The translations under genes and the position numbers were made by a program. The notes under the pieces are model-generated. The model was not told the DNA's origin. It searched no databases and was given only the letters and a program-made list of their open reading frames with translations. Of a stretch of DNA of 64,000 nt, positions 34,559 through 41,081 are shown one piece after another. Each line of letters opens with the position of its first letter. The stretch's first letter is position 1. Source of the DNA: Gaiellaceae bacterium (GTDB taxonomy: Bacteria > Actinomycetota > Thermoleophilia > Gaiellales > Gaiellaceae). The stretch covers positions 62,001 to 126,000 of the forward strand of contig JAUJMY010000003.1 of assembly GCA_030446625.1 (NCBI GenBank), written 5' to 3'.

Positions 34559-34823
34559 CTAGAGCGCGTGCAGCCGCGCGTCGAGCGGCGGAGACGTCGC
34601 GCGCGGCGGGATCGCGGCCGAGAGCCAGCTGAGACAGCCGCAGTGCGGGCACCCCGCCGTCTTGCCCGCCTGTCTGGTGGGCACCGCGTAGACCTCTCGG
34701 CAGTGGATGCAGCGGACCTCGTCGTCCCGCCTCGTGCGCTTGCCGATCTCCACGTGGAGGAAGACGTCGCGCCGCTCGCGACCTTGCGCGCCGCTCTCGG
34801 GCGGCTTGCTCGATAAGTTTTGC
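34559..34823 (-). pseudogene. Zinc-ribbon protein gene, 3' part, split by the IS1595 element
   Basis: The reading frame QNLSSKPPESGAQGRERRD through CIHCREVYAV and CPHCGCLSW to the TAG at 34559 encodes a small zinc-ribbon protein (Cys-x2-Cys twice). At the element border the coding sequence stops at the target duplication. If the element and one AGTTTTGC copy are removed, the frame joins to an ATG at 37347 (MNRERTHEQNL...), giving an intact 95-aa protein. In the present state a TTG inside the element end could allow weak expression of a nearly full-length form. Confidence 0.8.
34816..34823. repeat. Target-site duplication, left copy
   Basis: AGTTTTGC, identical to 37317-37324. Eight bases is the duplication length typical of the IS1595 family. 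Confidence 0.92.
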
Positions 34824-34848
34824 GGCAATTATATACTTGACAAACCCA
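34824..34848 (+). repeat. Left terminal inverted repeat (IRL)
   Basis: Begins GGCAATTATATACTTGACAA and ends ACCCA. The inner TTGACA also serves as the -35 box of the transposase promoter. Confidence 0.92.
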
Positions 34849-34865
34849 AGCGGGGCTGAGACAAT
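34837..34865 (+). promoter_or_regulatory. Transposase promoter, -35 inside IRL
   Basis: TTGACA (34837-34842), 17 bases, GACAAT (34860-34865), then 6 bases to ATG 34872. Consensus -35 and spacing; the mRNA would be leaderless. Confidence 0.7.
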
Positions 34866-34871
34866 GCAGGC

Positions 34872-35828
34872 ATGGAGCAAGGCGACCTCACCTTCAGCGT
34901 CTACGACCCGCGCTTCACGGACGCGACCGCGGCGGCTGAATACCTAGAGTCGATCCGCTGGCCGAACGGTCCCGTGTGCCCGCACTGCGGCGAGAATGAG
35001 CGCAAGGCGTACCGCCTGACCAAGAGCAAGCGCCGCCTCTGGAAGTGCGCCGCCTGCCGCAAGCAGTTCACGGTCACGGTCGGCACGATCTTCGAGTCGT
35101 CGCATATCCCGCTGAACAAGTGGCTGCTCGCGTTCTACTTGCTCTGCTCCTCGAAGAAGGGCATGAGCGCCCACCAGCTCCATCGGATGCTCGGCGTGAC
35201 GTACAAGAGCGCGTGGTTCATGGCGCATCGCATCCGCTACGCGATGGAGCAGCCGCCGTTTCAGCGTCAGCTGACGGGCACGGTCGAAGTCGATGAGACG
35301 TATGTCGGCGGCAAGGTGCGGCGCTCGAACAAGCGCCCGGTGCAGTCGCTCGACCCGTATGCGCCGAACAAGGGCAAGCAGATGGGGCGCGGCACGGACA
35401 AGACCGCCGTCGTCGCCCTCGTTGAGCGCGGCGGCGAAGTGCGCTCGTTGCGCGTCGCCACGGTCACGGCTGAGAATCTCGGCGGCGCGATCCGCCGGCA
35501 CGTCTCACGCGAGGCGCACTTGCGGACGGACGCGTTCAAGTCCTACACGCGCGTTGGCCGCGAGTACGCGAGCCATGAGACGGTCGACCACTTCAACGAG
35601 TACGTCCGTGGCGACGTTCACACGAACACGGCGAAAAACTTCTTCTCGATCCTCAAGCGCGGGATCAACGGCGTCTATCACCACGTCAGCCCGGCGCACT
35701 TGCCGCGCTACCTCGCGGAGTTCGACTTCCGCTACAACAACCGGATCGCCAACGGCGTAGACGACGCGGAGCGGACGCGACGGGCGCTGACGATGGTCGC
35801 GGGTAAGCGGCTTCGGTACGCGGATTAG
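34872..35828 (+). CDS. IS1595-family (ISXO2-like) transposase, third catalytic residue altered
   Basis: 318 aa. An N-terminal zinc ribbon (CPHC about residue 36, CAAC about 60) is followed by a helix-turn-helix region and the ISXO2-like DDE domain. Asp141 (VEVDETYVGG) and Asp220 (LRTDAFKSY) are present. The third position, 34 residues further on, is Lys255 in HTNTAKNFFSILKRG, encoded by AAA where family members I know have Glu (TAENFF-type). The rest of the C-terminal block (LAEFDFRYNNR) is normal. The protein is full length but may be catalytically dead. Confidence 0.93.
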   Translation: MEQGDLTFSVYDPRFTDATAAAEYLESIRWPNGPVCPHCGENERKAYRLTKSKRRLWKCAACRKQFTVTVGTIFESSHIPLNKWLLAFYLLCSSKKGMSAHQLHRMLGVTYKSAWFMAHRIRYAMEQPPFQRQLTGTVEVDETYVGGKVRRSNKRPVQSLDPYAPNKGKQMGRGTDKTAVVALVERGGEVRSLRVATVTAENLGGAIRRHVSREAHLRTDAFKSYTRVGREYASHETVDHFNEYVRGDVHTNTAKNFFSILKRGINGVYHHVSPAHLPRYLAEFDFRYNNRIANGVDDAERTRRALTMVAGKRLRYAD

Positions 35829-35832
35829 CTAC

Positions 35833-36003
35833 GTGAGCGAAAAGCGTGGGAAGCCGAAAAGGCCGCCGCCGCAGCGAAGCGACTCGCTAAGTCTCGATCT
35901 TCCGGTCGAGGACGCTCTGCGCGCGGCACTTAACACGCCGCCGCCGCCACGACTCACGCCTGCTCCTCCAACTCCTCCTCCGTCCAAATCTCGAGAAGAG
36001 TGA
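35833..36003 (+). CDS. Small proline-rich ORF following the transposase (56 aa)
   Basis: GTG start 4 bases after the transposase stop, TGA at 36001. The sequence begins SEKRGKPKRPPPQRSD, then SLSLDLPVEDALRAALNTPP and a Pro/Thr-rich tail. Short basic, proline-rich ORFs ending with an (S/A)xxxxxEEALRAAL-like helix commonly follow IS1595 transposases; this recollection of the family context is the basis for calling it real. Its 3' end overlaps the convergent toxin gene by 50 bases. Confidence 0.55.
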   Translation: MSEKRGKPKRPPPQRSDSLSLDLPVEDALRAALNTPPPPRLTPAPPTPPPSKSREE

Positions 36004-36268
36004 ATTCACGCTGGGCGGAGTCCGCGTGAAAGATGATCACCAGTGGTGGCAAGTCCCAATGCTGCGGAACTTCCTCAAAAACGAACCGCCGCACCTCAGG
36101 GAGCGATTCCGCTACTGGAACCGATCCTCGGATGGGATTGTCCTCTAGGTTCTCCTCGATCGCGTCGCGTACCACGTCAAAGTCGTAGTACCCAACGTTG
36201 TAGCGCGCACAGATGCGACGGCAGTGGTCCGCAAACTCCGGGTCCTTCTCCGTCCGCTTCCACGTCAC
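35954..36268 (-). CDS. Putative toxin of the Panacea-type TA pair (RelE/ParE-like)
   Basis: 104 aa, GTG start (36268), acidic. It lies 43 bases downstream of the Panacea-domain gene in the same direction, as expected for a TA operon. The C-terminal half forms beta-strands (PPLVIIFHADSAQREFTLLEIW) reminiscent of the last strands of RelE/ParE-fold toxins; the N-terminal half is helical. A TACTCT box 9 bases upstream could give independent expression. I do not recognise a catalytic signature; the toxin call rests on position and strand pattern. Confidence 0.5.
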   Translation of the reverse strand: MTWKRTEKDPEFADHCRRICARYNVGYYDFDVVRDAIEENLEDNPIRGSVPVAESLPEVRRFVFEEVPQHWDLPPLVIIFHADSAQREFTLLEIWTEEELEEQA

Positions 36269-36311
36269 AGGTCGCCCAGAGTACTGAGGAGGCCTGACGG
36301 TCCACGACCCG

Positions 36312-36878
36312 TCAGGCGCGAGCGAACCGTGACCTAAGTGCCGCGTCAGCCCTTTCCGAAAGCGGGCGGATGCTTAGCGGCGCTGACGAATACGGGATTA
36401 GTTCCGCGCGCCCCCGTTCTCGGAGTGCAGCTTCTTTGACCCGCCAACCCACAGAGGTCTCGTGCGACCATTCGCTCACGCTCTTCGCTCCATGCGGACG
36501 AAGCTCCTCAAGCGCTCTGTCGACGATCGCAAGCTCCTCGTCGGCGAAAACCCCTTGATTCGCCTCGTGTCCTTCCACGACCAGCGGAACCTCCCGCGTA
36601 TAGGGGCCAGCAGGGACCTCGTGAATGGTCATAACGCCCCTAGTCGCGAACCGCCTCAGGAGACTCGGAAGGTGTGCCGCTACGGGTCCGAGCTCCTGCG
36701 CCTTGTACTCCTCACCGGTAATCGAGGCACCTAGCAGCCGGTACGCCTCGAAGTCCGACCGGAAGAGAAGCTTGTTGAGCTTGACTTTGCCGTAGCCGAG
36801 GTCGTCGGCTGATCGCTCAGCCAAATAGAGAACGAGGTTCTCGAACCTCTCCTGGTCGTACTGACGCCCTCCTGCCAT
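36312..36878 (-). CDS. Panacea-domain (DUF4065/SocA-like) protein, putative antitoxin
   Basis: 188 aa from ATG 36878 with the ribosome site GGAAGGTGAG upstream. The Panacea/DUF4065 signature is clear in the first 80 residues: YGKVKLNKLLFRSDFEAYR, then LGASITGEEYKAQELGPVA. Panacea proteins act as antitoxins in many unrelated TA pairs and as the proteolysis adaptor SocA. The C-terminal part (EWSHETSVGWRVKEAA) fits the second half of the domain. Its promoter region is shared with the divergent RHH-like gene and holds the TGATATCA repeats. Confidence 0.8.
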   Translation of the reverse strand: MAGGRQYDQERFENLVLYLAERSADDLGYGKVKLNKLLFRSDFEAYRLLGASITGEEYKAQELGPVAAHLPSLLRRFATRGVMTIHEVPAGPYTREVPLVVEGHEANQGVFADEELAIVDRALEELRPHGAKSVSEWSHETSVGWRVKEAALRERGRAELIPYSSAPLSIRPLSERADAALRSRFARA

Positions 36879-36927
36879 CGGGCACTCACCTTCCGCTTCC
36901 GTGGGGAACGGGTATTACGATAGCTCG

Positions 36928-36977
36928 TGATACCGAGTTGGCCCCGTTTGATATCAATCCTGCGTGTTCTGATATCA
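36928..36977. promoter_or_regulatory. Three phased operator-like repeats between panA-like and RHH-like genes
   Basis: TGATATCA at 36949-36956 and 36970-36977 (both perfect palindromes) and a partial copy TGATACCG at 36928-36935; centres are exactly 21 bp apart. They overlap a plausible promoter of the plus-strand gene (TTGATA 36948-36953, 16-17 bases, TGATAT/GATATC) and lie upstream of the antitoxin gene. Confidence 0.6.
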
Positions 36978-36987
36978 AAACGCTCGG

Positions 36988-37239
36988 ATGGCAGAGTCGA
37001 CACCGGACCGGCACGAGTTCACGACGCGCTTGCCGCCGCACGTCTTTCGGGAGCTAGAAGGTCTGTTCGGGAGCTACAGGCGGCACTTCAGGGGGCACAT
37101 AGGGGCGAGCGACATGGTCGGCGCGTTGATCCTGCGCGCGCGGCGCGACCACTATGGCCTCATGGAAGACCTCGCGACGTACATTGACGTTCGCGATGCG
37201 TTCCAGAAGGAAGGCGTCGAGTTCCTGCCTGACGTATAA
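36988..37239 (+). CDS. Small RHH-like DNA-binding protein candidate (83 aa)
   Basis: ATG start, 83 aa. The predicted order is a strand (HEFTTRLPP), a helix (HVFRELEGLFGSYRRHF) and a second helix (GASDMVGALILRARRDHYG), the layout of a ribbon-helix-helix regulator, plus an acidic C-terminal helix. It is preceded by operator-like TGATATCA repeats over its promoter, suggesting autoregulation. It is divergent from the Panacea-domain gene and ends 52 bases before the right inverted repeat. Family not recognised with certainty. Confidence 0.55.
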   Translation: MAESTPDRHEFTTRLPPHVFRELEGLFGSYRRHFRGHIGASDMVGALILRARRDHYGLMEDLATYIDVRDAFQKEGVEFLPDV

Positions 37240-37291
37240 GCTTTCCTCATGCGCCTGCTTGCCATGCATGACGGATGCTGCCGCGTAGCGG

Positions 37292-37316
37292 TGGGTTCGT
37301 CAAGTATATAATTGCG
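37292..37316 (-). repeat. Right terminal inverted repeat (IRR)
   Basis: Read inward on the minus strand it begins CGCAATTATATACTTGACGA and ends ACCCA, differing from IRL at the first base and at one internal A/G. Confidence 0.92.
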
Positions 37317-37324
37317 AGTTTTGC
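37317..37324. repeat. Target-site duplication, right copy
   Basis: AGTTTTGC, identical to 34816-34823. Confidence 0.92.
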
Positions 37325-37347
37325 TCATGCGTCCGTTCGCGGTTCAT
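37317..37347 (-). pseudogene. Zinc-ribbon protein gene, 5' part, split by the IS1595 element
   Basis: ATG at 37347 followed by codons for NRERTHEQN up to the target duplication; the frame continues exactly into 34815-34559 once the element and one duplication copy are removed. See the 3' part. Confidence 0.75.
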
Positions 37348-37461
37348 GAGCAACATCCGTTGAGGCGGACGTCGGCGCGTACGGTGGCGGTCGCCGTGGG
37401 CGTCGGCGCGGCGCTCGGCGTCGGGCTGTTCCCGTTCGAGGTCGAGGAGCATCGCGACTGA
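37327..37461 (+). CDS. Possible 44-aa membrane peptide ahead of the LysR gene
   Basis: ATG 37327 to TGA, whose last base is the A of the LysR ATG. It encodes MRPFAVHEQHPLRR followed by one hydrophobic stretch (TVAVAVGVGAALGVGLFPF) and an acidic end. It overlaps the start of the interrupted zinc-ribbon gene on the other strand. The stop/start overlap with the regulator is suggestive, but the peptide is short and in a GC-rich frame. Confidence 0.25.
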   Translation: MRPFAVHEQHPLRRTSARTVAVAVGVGAALGVGLFPFEVEEHRD

Positions 37462-38351
37462 TGGACACGCGACAGCTCGCCGCTTTCTGCGCCGTCGTCG
37501 ACCGCCGGAGCTTTTCGCAGGCGGCCGACGCGCTCGGCGTCTCGCAGCCCGCCGTCAGCCTGCAGGTCCGCGCGCTCGAGCAGCGCGTCGGACGGCAGCT
37601 CCTCGACCGCTCCGGACGTCGTGTCGAGCCGACCGAAGCCGGGCTCGCCCTCTACCGCGGCGCCCAGCGCCTGCTCGCGCTCGAGGAGCAACTGCTGGAG
37701 GAGGTCGTCGGGAACGCGGACGGCCCGCTGCAGGGGCGCCTCGCGATCGGCGCCTCGTCGGGGCCCGGCGAGACCGTGTTGCCGCTCCTCCTCTGCGAGT
37801 TCCAGCGCCAGCACCCGGACGTCACCGTCGCGCTCTCCGTCTTCGACACGCAGACCGTCGTCGAGCTCGTGGCGCAGCGCGAGCTCGAGCTGGGCGTCGT
37901 CGGGGCGGCGCGCCGGCACCGCTCCGTCTCCTTCATGCCCTTCTTCCGCGACGAGGTCGTGCTCGCGTGTCCGCCCCGCCACCGCTTCGCGGACCGGACG
38001 ATCGGCCTCGACGACCTGCGGAGCGAGCCGCTGATCCTGATGCAGGAAGGCGCCGGCGTCCGTCAGGTGATCGAGGACGAGCTGCGCGCGGCCGGCGTCC
38101 GCTGGCGCGACCTCGACCTGCGCCTCGAGCTCGGGCTTCAGGAGTCGGTCCGGAGCGCCGTTCGCGCCGGCTACGGCGTCACGTTCATCTCCCGCTCGGC
38201 GATCGAGTCCGACCTCGCGGCGGGGACGATCGCGGCTGCGCGCGTCGAAGGTCTCGAGCCGTCGCGCGAGATCTACCTCGCGCGGGCGACGGGCCGGACG
38301 TCGACGCGCGCAGCCGACGCGTTCGTCGCGTTCGCGGGCGGACGGCTGTGA
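37461..38351 (+). CDS. LysR-family transcriptional regulator
   Basis: 296 aa, standard length. The winged HTH occupies residues 1-60 (LAAFCAVVDRRSFSQAADAL then GVSQPAVSLQVRALEQ), followed by the linker helix and a periplasmic-binding-protein-like effector domain (GRLAIGASSGPGETVLP onwards). It is most similar in pattern to CysL/CbbR-like members. The stop overlaps the GTG of the adjacent dehydrogenase (GTGA), an unusual same-strand, coupled arrangement for a LysR protein, suggesting that it is co-expressed with the enzyme. Confidence 0.93.
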   Translation: MDTRQLAAFCAVVDRRSFSQAADALGVSQPAVSLQVRALEQRVGRQLLDRSGRRVEPTEAGLALYRGAQRLLALEEQLLEEVVGNADGPLQGRLAIGASSGPGETVLPLLLCEFQRQHPDVTVALSVFDTQTVVELVAQRELELGVVGAARRHRSVSFMPFFRDEVVLACPPRHRFADRTIGLDDLRSEPLILMQEGAGVRQVIEDELRAAGVRWRDLDLRLELGLQESVRSAVRAGYGVTFISRSAIESDLAAGTIAAARVEGLEPSREIYLARATGRTSTRAADAFVAFAGGRL

Positions 38352-39322
38352 TCGTCCGCTGGGGACTCGGGCAGGTCGGGGACGTCCTCGGCGAGATCGG
38401 CAGCGAGCGTCCGCTGCTCGTCACGAGCCCGCGCTGGAGCGCGCTCGAGCTTCCGGTCGCTTCGCGGTTCGACGGCGTGCGGCCGCACGTGCCGCGCGGC
38501 AGCGTCGAGGAGGCGGCGCGCGCAGCGGAAGGAGCCGACGCGCTCGTCGGCCTCGGCGGCGGGAGCGCGATCGACACCGCGAAGGCCGTGTCGGCGGCGA
38601 CGGGGCTGCTCGTCGTGTCGGTTCCGACCACGTACGCGGGCGCGGAGTGGACGCCGTTCTTCGGCATCCGCGACGAGGCGCGCGGCGTCAAGGGCGGCGG
38701 CGGCGGCGCGCGGCTCGCGGGGATCGTCTACGAGCCGCGGCTGACGCTCGACCTCCCACGCGCGGAGACGGCCGGGACTGCGATGAACGCGCTCGCCCAC
38801 TGCGCGGAGACGCTGTACGTGGACGGCCACAACGACGTGGGCGACGCGCATGCGCTCGCGGGCGCGCGGCTGATCGCACAGTGGCTCCCGCGCGTGCTCG
38901 AGGACCGTCGCGACGCCGCTGCGCGCACGCGCCTGCTGGAAGGTGCCGCCGAGGCGGGCGCCGCGCTCGGCGCGGCCGGGCTCGGCCTAGGGCACGCGAT
39001 GGCGCAGGCGCTCGGCGGGCGGTACGGGCTGCCGCACGGAGCGCTGAACGCGGTCTGCCTCCCGGCTGCGCTGCGCTTCAACCTGCCGGTCGCCGATGAG
39101 CCGATCCGGCGGCTCGGCGCGACGATGGGTGCGCAGGACGCCGTCGCGAGGGTCGAGGAGCTCGCGCGGCTCGGCGGCTTCGCGCGGCTCCGCGACCTCG
39201 GCGTCCCGGAGGACGAGCTCGACGAGGTGGCGGAGCTCGCCGCGGTGCGTGCAGGCGCGAAGGCGAACCCGCGCGCTGCGTCTCCGGCCGAGATCGCGGA
39301 GCTGCTCCGCTCGGTCTGGTGA
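38348..39322 (+). CDS. Iron-containing alcohol dehydrogenase, maleylacetate-reductase-like
   Basis: 324 aa from GTG 38348 overlapping the LysR stop. The NAD-binding LVGLGGGSAIDTAKAV is at about residues 65-80, followed by VVSVPTTYAGAEWTPFFGI, whose TTYAGSE-type motif is characteristic of maleylacetate reductases. Metal-site histidines are in GHAMAQALGG and LPHGALNAVCLP. Maleylacetate reductase completes ring-cleavage pathways for resorcinol and chloroaromatics; no other pathway gene is nearby, so another keto-acid substrate is possible. Confidence 0.85.
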   Translation: MIVRWGLGQVGDVLGEIGSERPLLVTSPRWSALELPVASRFDGVRPHVPRGSVEEAARAAEGADALVGLGGGSAIDTAKAVSAATGLLVVSVPTTYAGAEWTPFFGIRDEARGVKGGGGGARLAGIVYEPRLTLDLPRAETAGTAMNALAHCAETLYVDGHNDVGDAHALAGARLIAQWLPRVLEDRRDAAARTRLLEGAAEAGAALGAAGLGLGHAMAQALGGRYGLPHGALNAVCLPAALRFNLPVADEPIRRLGATMGAQDAVARVEELARLGGFARLRDLGVPEDELDEVAELAAVRAGAKANPRAASPAEIAELLRSVW

Positions 39323-39323
39323 G

Positions 39324-39725
39324 CTAGCCGGCTTCGGGCGACGCTGGAACGGGCGTCCCGATCTGCGCGCCGACCACGCGGCGCAGGCTCACGACTCCGA
39401 GGACCGTCTCCCTCTCGACGACGGGCAGGTGCCGGAAGTTGTTCTCGATCATCGTCTTCGCGGCGTCGTCGACGTCCGTGTCGGGCGGCGCGGTGACGGG
39501 ATCGCTCGTCATCCACTCGCGCACCCGCGACTCGCTCGTGTGCACGCGCGCCGCCATCGCCTTCAGCAGGTCGCGCTCGGTGACGATCCCGATCAGCCGC
39601 CCGAAGTCCTTGACGACGGCGGACCCCGCGCTCGCGGCCACCATCTTCTCGGCGAGCTCGCCCAGAGAATCCTCGGGTGCGACGGTCACGTAGTCGCGCC
39701 TCATGACGTCCCGGAGCTGCGGCAT
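39324..39725 (-). CDS. Two-CBS-domain protein
   Basis: 133 aa made of two CBS motifs (VMRRDYVTVAPEDSLGELAE and WMTSDPVTAPPDTDVDDAAK as their first strands), each followed by the GIVT- or GVVS-type strand and a short helix. CBS pairs bind adenine nucleotides and sense energy or redox state. There is no additional domain. TAGACT lies 6 bases before the ATG, so it has a leaderless-type promoter. Confidence 0.93.
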   Translation of the reverse strand: MPQLRDVMRRDYVTVAPEDSLGELAEKMVAASAGSAVVKDFGRLIGIVTERDLLKAMAARVHTSESRVREWMTSDPVTAPPDTDVDDAAKTMIENNFRHLPVVERETVLGVVSLRRVVGAQIGTPVPASPEAG

Positions 39726-39731
39726 CGCCCG

Positions 39732-39737
39732 AGTCTA
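39732..39737 (-). promoter_or_regulatory. Leaderless-type -10 element for the CBS gene
   Basis: TAGACT on the minus strand, then 6 bases, then ATG 39725. Confidence 0.55.
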
Positions 39738-39769
39738 CTCCGGTCCGCGCGGCGCGCGGTGTCTCGCGC

Positions 39770-39965
39770 TGTCGAGCGGGCGGAGCGGGAGGCGCGCGGT
39801 CCGGAGCAAGCGCGGTGGCTCGACATCCTCGAGCGGGAGTACGGGAATCTGCTTGCGTGCGGCGACGATCCCGAGACTGCGGATCGCTGCAGGCTCACGG
39901 TTCTTCTCCTGTGCGCTCGGCTACCTCGTCGAAGAACGCCGCGTCCTTGGCTCCGCGCTGGGCTT
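39770..39965 (+). pseudogene. Remnant of an AfsR/LuxR-type ATPase regulator (internal part)
   Basis: One frame reads ERAEREARGPEQARWLDILE then REYGNLLACGDDPETADRCR, which matches the conserved linker of large AfsR-type regulators (pattern RGPEQAxWLxxLExExxNLRAAL). It then continues in another frame as LGYLVEERRVLGSALGFD (pattern RGHLxEGRRWLexALA). The frame change and lack of start or stop mark it as decayed. A matching C-terminal remnant lies at about 41950-42190. Confidence 0.45.
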
Positions 39966-39970
39966 CGACG

Positions 39971-40333
39971 TCACTCCGCTCGGTTGTCGAGGTCAAGGCA
40001 TGGACGGGCGCGGGCGTGCTCGCTGCGGAGCAACGCGACGTAGACGCCGCCAAACCTCCTGCGGAGCTCGTCGAGCGAGAGCCGCCGCAGGACTCGCCGC
40101 GGCGCGGGTGATGCGCGGATCCCCGCTCCACTGGCCACCCCCGCCCCCTGCCGCTCCGCGCCCACGACCATCGTCTGCAGCTTCAGCAGCTCGAAGGCGA
40201 CGCCGTCCTTCCCGACGCGCGCCTGCCGGTAGAAGACCGCCCCGCCGTCCTCCAGCTTGATGGCGGCCGTGGCCGCAGCGAGCGCCGGCACCGCAAGCGC
40301 GAGGCCCGTCAGAGCGCGGCGACGTCGAGACAT
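39971..40333 (-). pseudogene. Truncated sugar-phosphate transferase (WcaJ/ExoY type) remnant
   Basis: The 120-aa frame starts with an Arg-rich hydrophobic N-terminus, then KLEDGGAVFYRQARVGKDGV and FELLKLQTMVVGAE, the signature of bacterial sugar transferases (GPVFYRQxRVGxxGxxFxxxKFRTM). It continues to RRLSLDELRRRFGGVYVALL, corresponding to LRxxSLDELPQLxNVLxG, but the middle is shortened and the catalytic C-terminal RPG region is missing. An intact family member is about 200 residues or longer. Probably non-functional. Confidence 0.6.
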
Positions 40334-40337
40334 CGTC

Positions 40338-40343
40338 TAGCGT
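40338..40343 (+). promoter_or_regulatory. Leaderless-type -10 element for the methyltransferase
   Basis: TAGCGT, then 6 bases, then GTG 40350. Confidence 0.5.
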
Positions 40344-40349
40344 CGACTC

Positions 40350-41081
40350 GTGGAGCAGAATCCGCCACCGGAAGGAAACCGCACTGCCGTTGACGGCGGG
40401 AGCGCAGCGTCGCCGCGGTCGGCGTTGCACCGCGCGCGGACGCTCGTCCGGAAGGCGCTCCCGCGGCGCCTCCACGCGCCGGCCACGACGCTGCTCCTGC
40501 GCACGGCTGCCGTTGCGCTCCGTGGAAACCGCGTGGAGTGCGCGTGCTGCGGCGGGCGCTTCCGGCGGTTTCTCGCCTATCCGAGCCTCTTCTGCCCGCG
40601 CTGCGGCTCCTACGAGCGGCACCGCGCGCTGTGCCTCTGGCTCGACCGCAACCCGGGGTTCTCGTCGCCGCCGCTGCGCCTGCTCCACGTGGCGCCGGAG
40701 CGGGCACTCGAGCCGGTGCTGCGGCGATCCGGCGTCGACTACGTCTCGATCGACATCGAGTACGCGCTGGCGATGCATCGGATGGACGTGACGAAGATGA
40801 CGTTCGAGGACGGCTCGTTCGACCGCGTCGTGGCGGTGCACGTTCTCCAGGACGTTCCGGATCTGGAGGCCGCGCTGCGGGAGATCCACCGCGTGCTGCG
40901 TCCGGACGGTTGCGCCATCCTGCAGCTCCCGATGGAGTTCGATGACGGGTTCGACGAGACGGCGCGCGCCGCGGGATTCCTGGTCGACCGCCAGTTCGTC
41001 GCCGCCGACGCGGCGCGGAACGGGCTCGAGCCGCGCGAGTCGTTCCTGCTCGCCCGCCCCGCTAGCGACGCGCGCGCATGA
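40350..41081 (+). CDS. SAM-dependent methyltransferase with N-terminal zinc ribbon
   Basis: 243 aa. After a basic N-terminus (about residues 25-60) comes a zinc-ribbon-like pair CACCGG and CPRCGS (about residues 66-91), then a methyltransferase-11 type Rossmann fold: LLHVAPERALEPVLR in place of the usual GxGxG motif, VDYVSIDIEY, VTKMTFEDGSFDRVVAVHVL and EIHRVLRPDGCAIL. This zinc-ribbon/methyltransferase architecture is common in polysaccharide clusters. The acceptor is unknown. It converges with the deacetylase gene with a 20-base overlap. Confidence 0.82.
   Translation: MEQNPPPEGNRTAVDGGSAASPRSALHRARTLVRKALPRRLHAPATTLLLRTAAVALRGNRVECACCGGRFRRFLAYPSLFCPRCGSYERHRALCLWLDRNPGFSSPPLRLLHVAPERALEPVLRRSGVDYVSIDIEYALAMHRMDVTKMTFEDGSFDRVVAVHVLQDVPDLEAALREIHRVLRPDGCAILQLPMEFDDGFDETARAAGFLVDRQFVAADAARNGLEPRESFLLARPASDARA

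Larger units (their letters stand above)
34824..37316 (+). mobile_element. IS1595-family element with toxin-antitoxin passenger genes (2,493 bp)
   Basis: Bounded by 25-bp inverted repeats (34824-34848 and 37292-37316) that match except at the outermost base and one internal base, and flanked by identical 8-bp direct repeats. It contains, in order, a plus-strand IS1595-type transposase, a small downstream ORF, a minus-strand Panacea-type antitoxin/toxin pair and a plus-strand RHH-like gene. Base composition is visibly less GC-rich than the neighbours in the passenger part, consistent with foreign origin. No second transposase or resistance gene is present. Confidence 0.93.

Noticed and set aside
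36043-36734. Plus-strand frames opposite the toxin and Panacea genes
   Set aside because: No ribosome sites or recognisable domains; the minus-strand genes have both.
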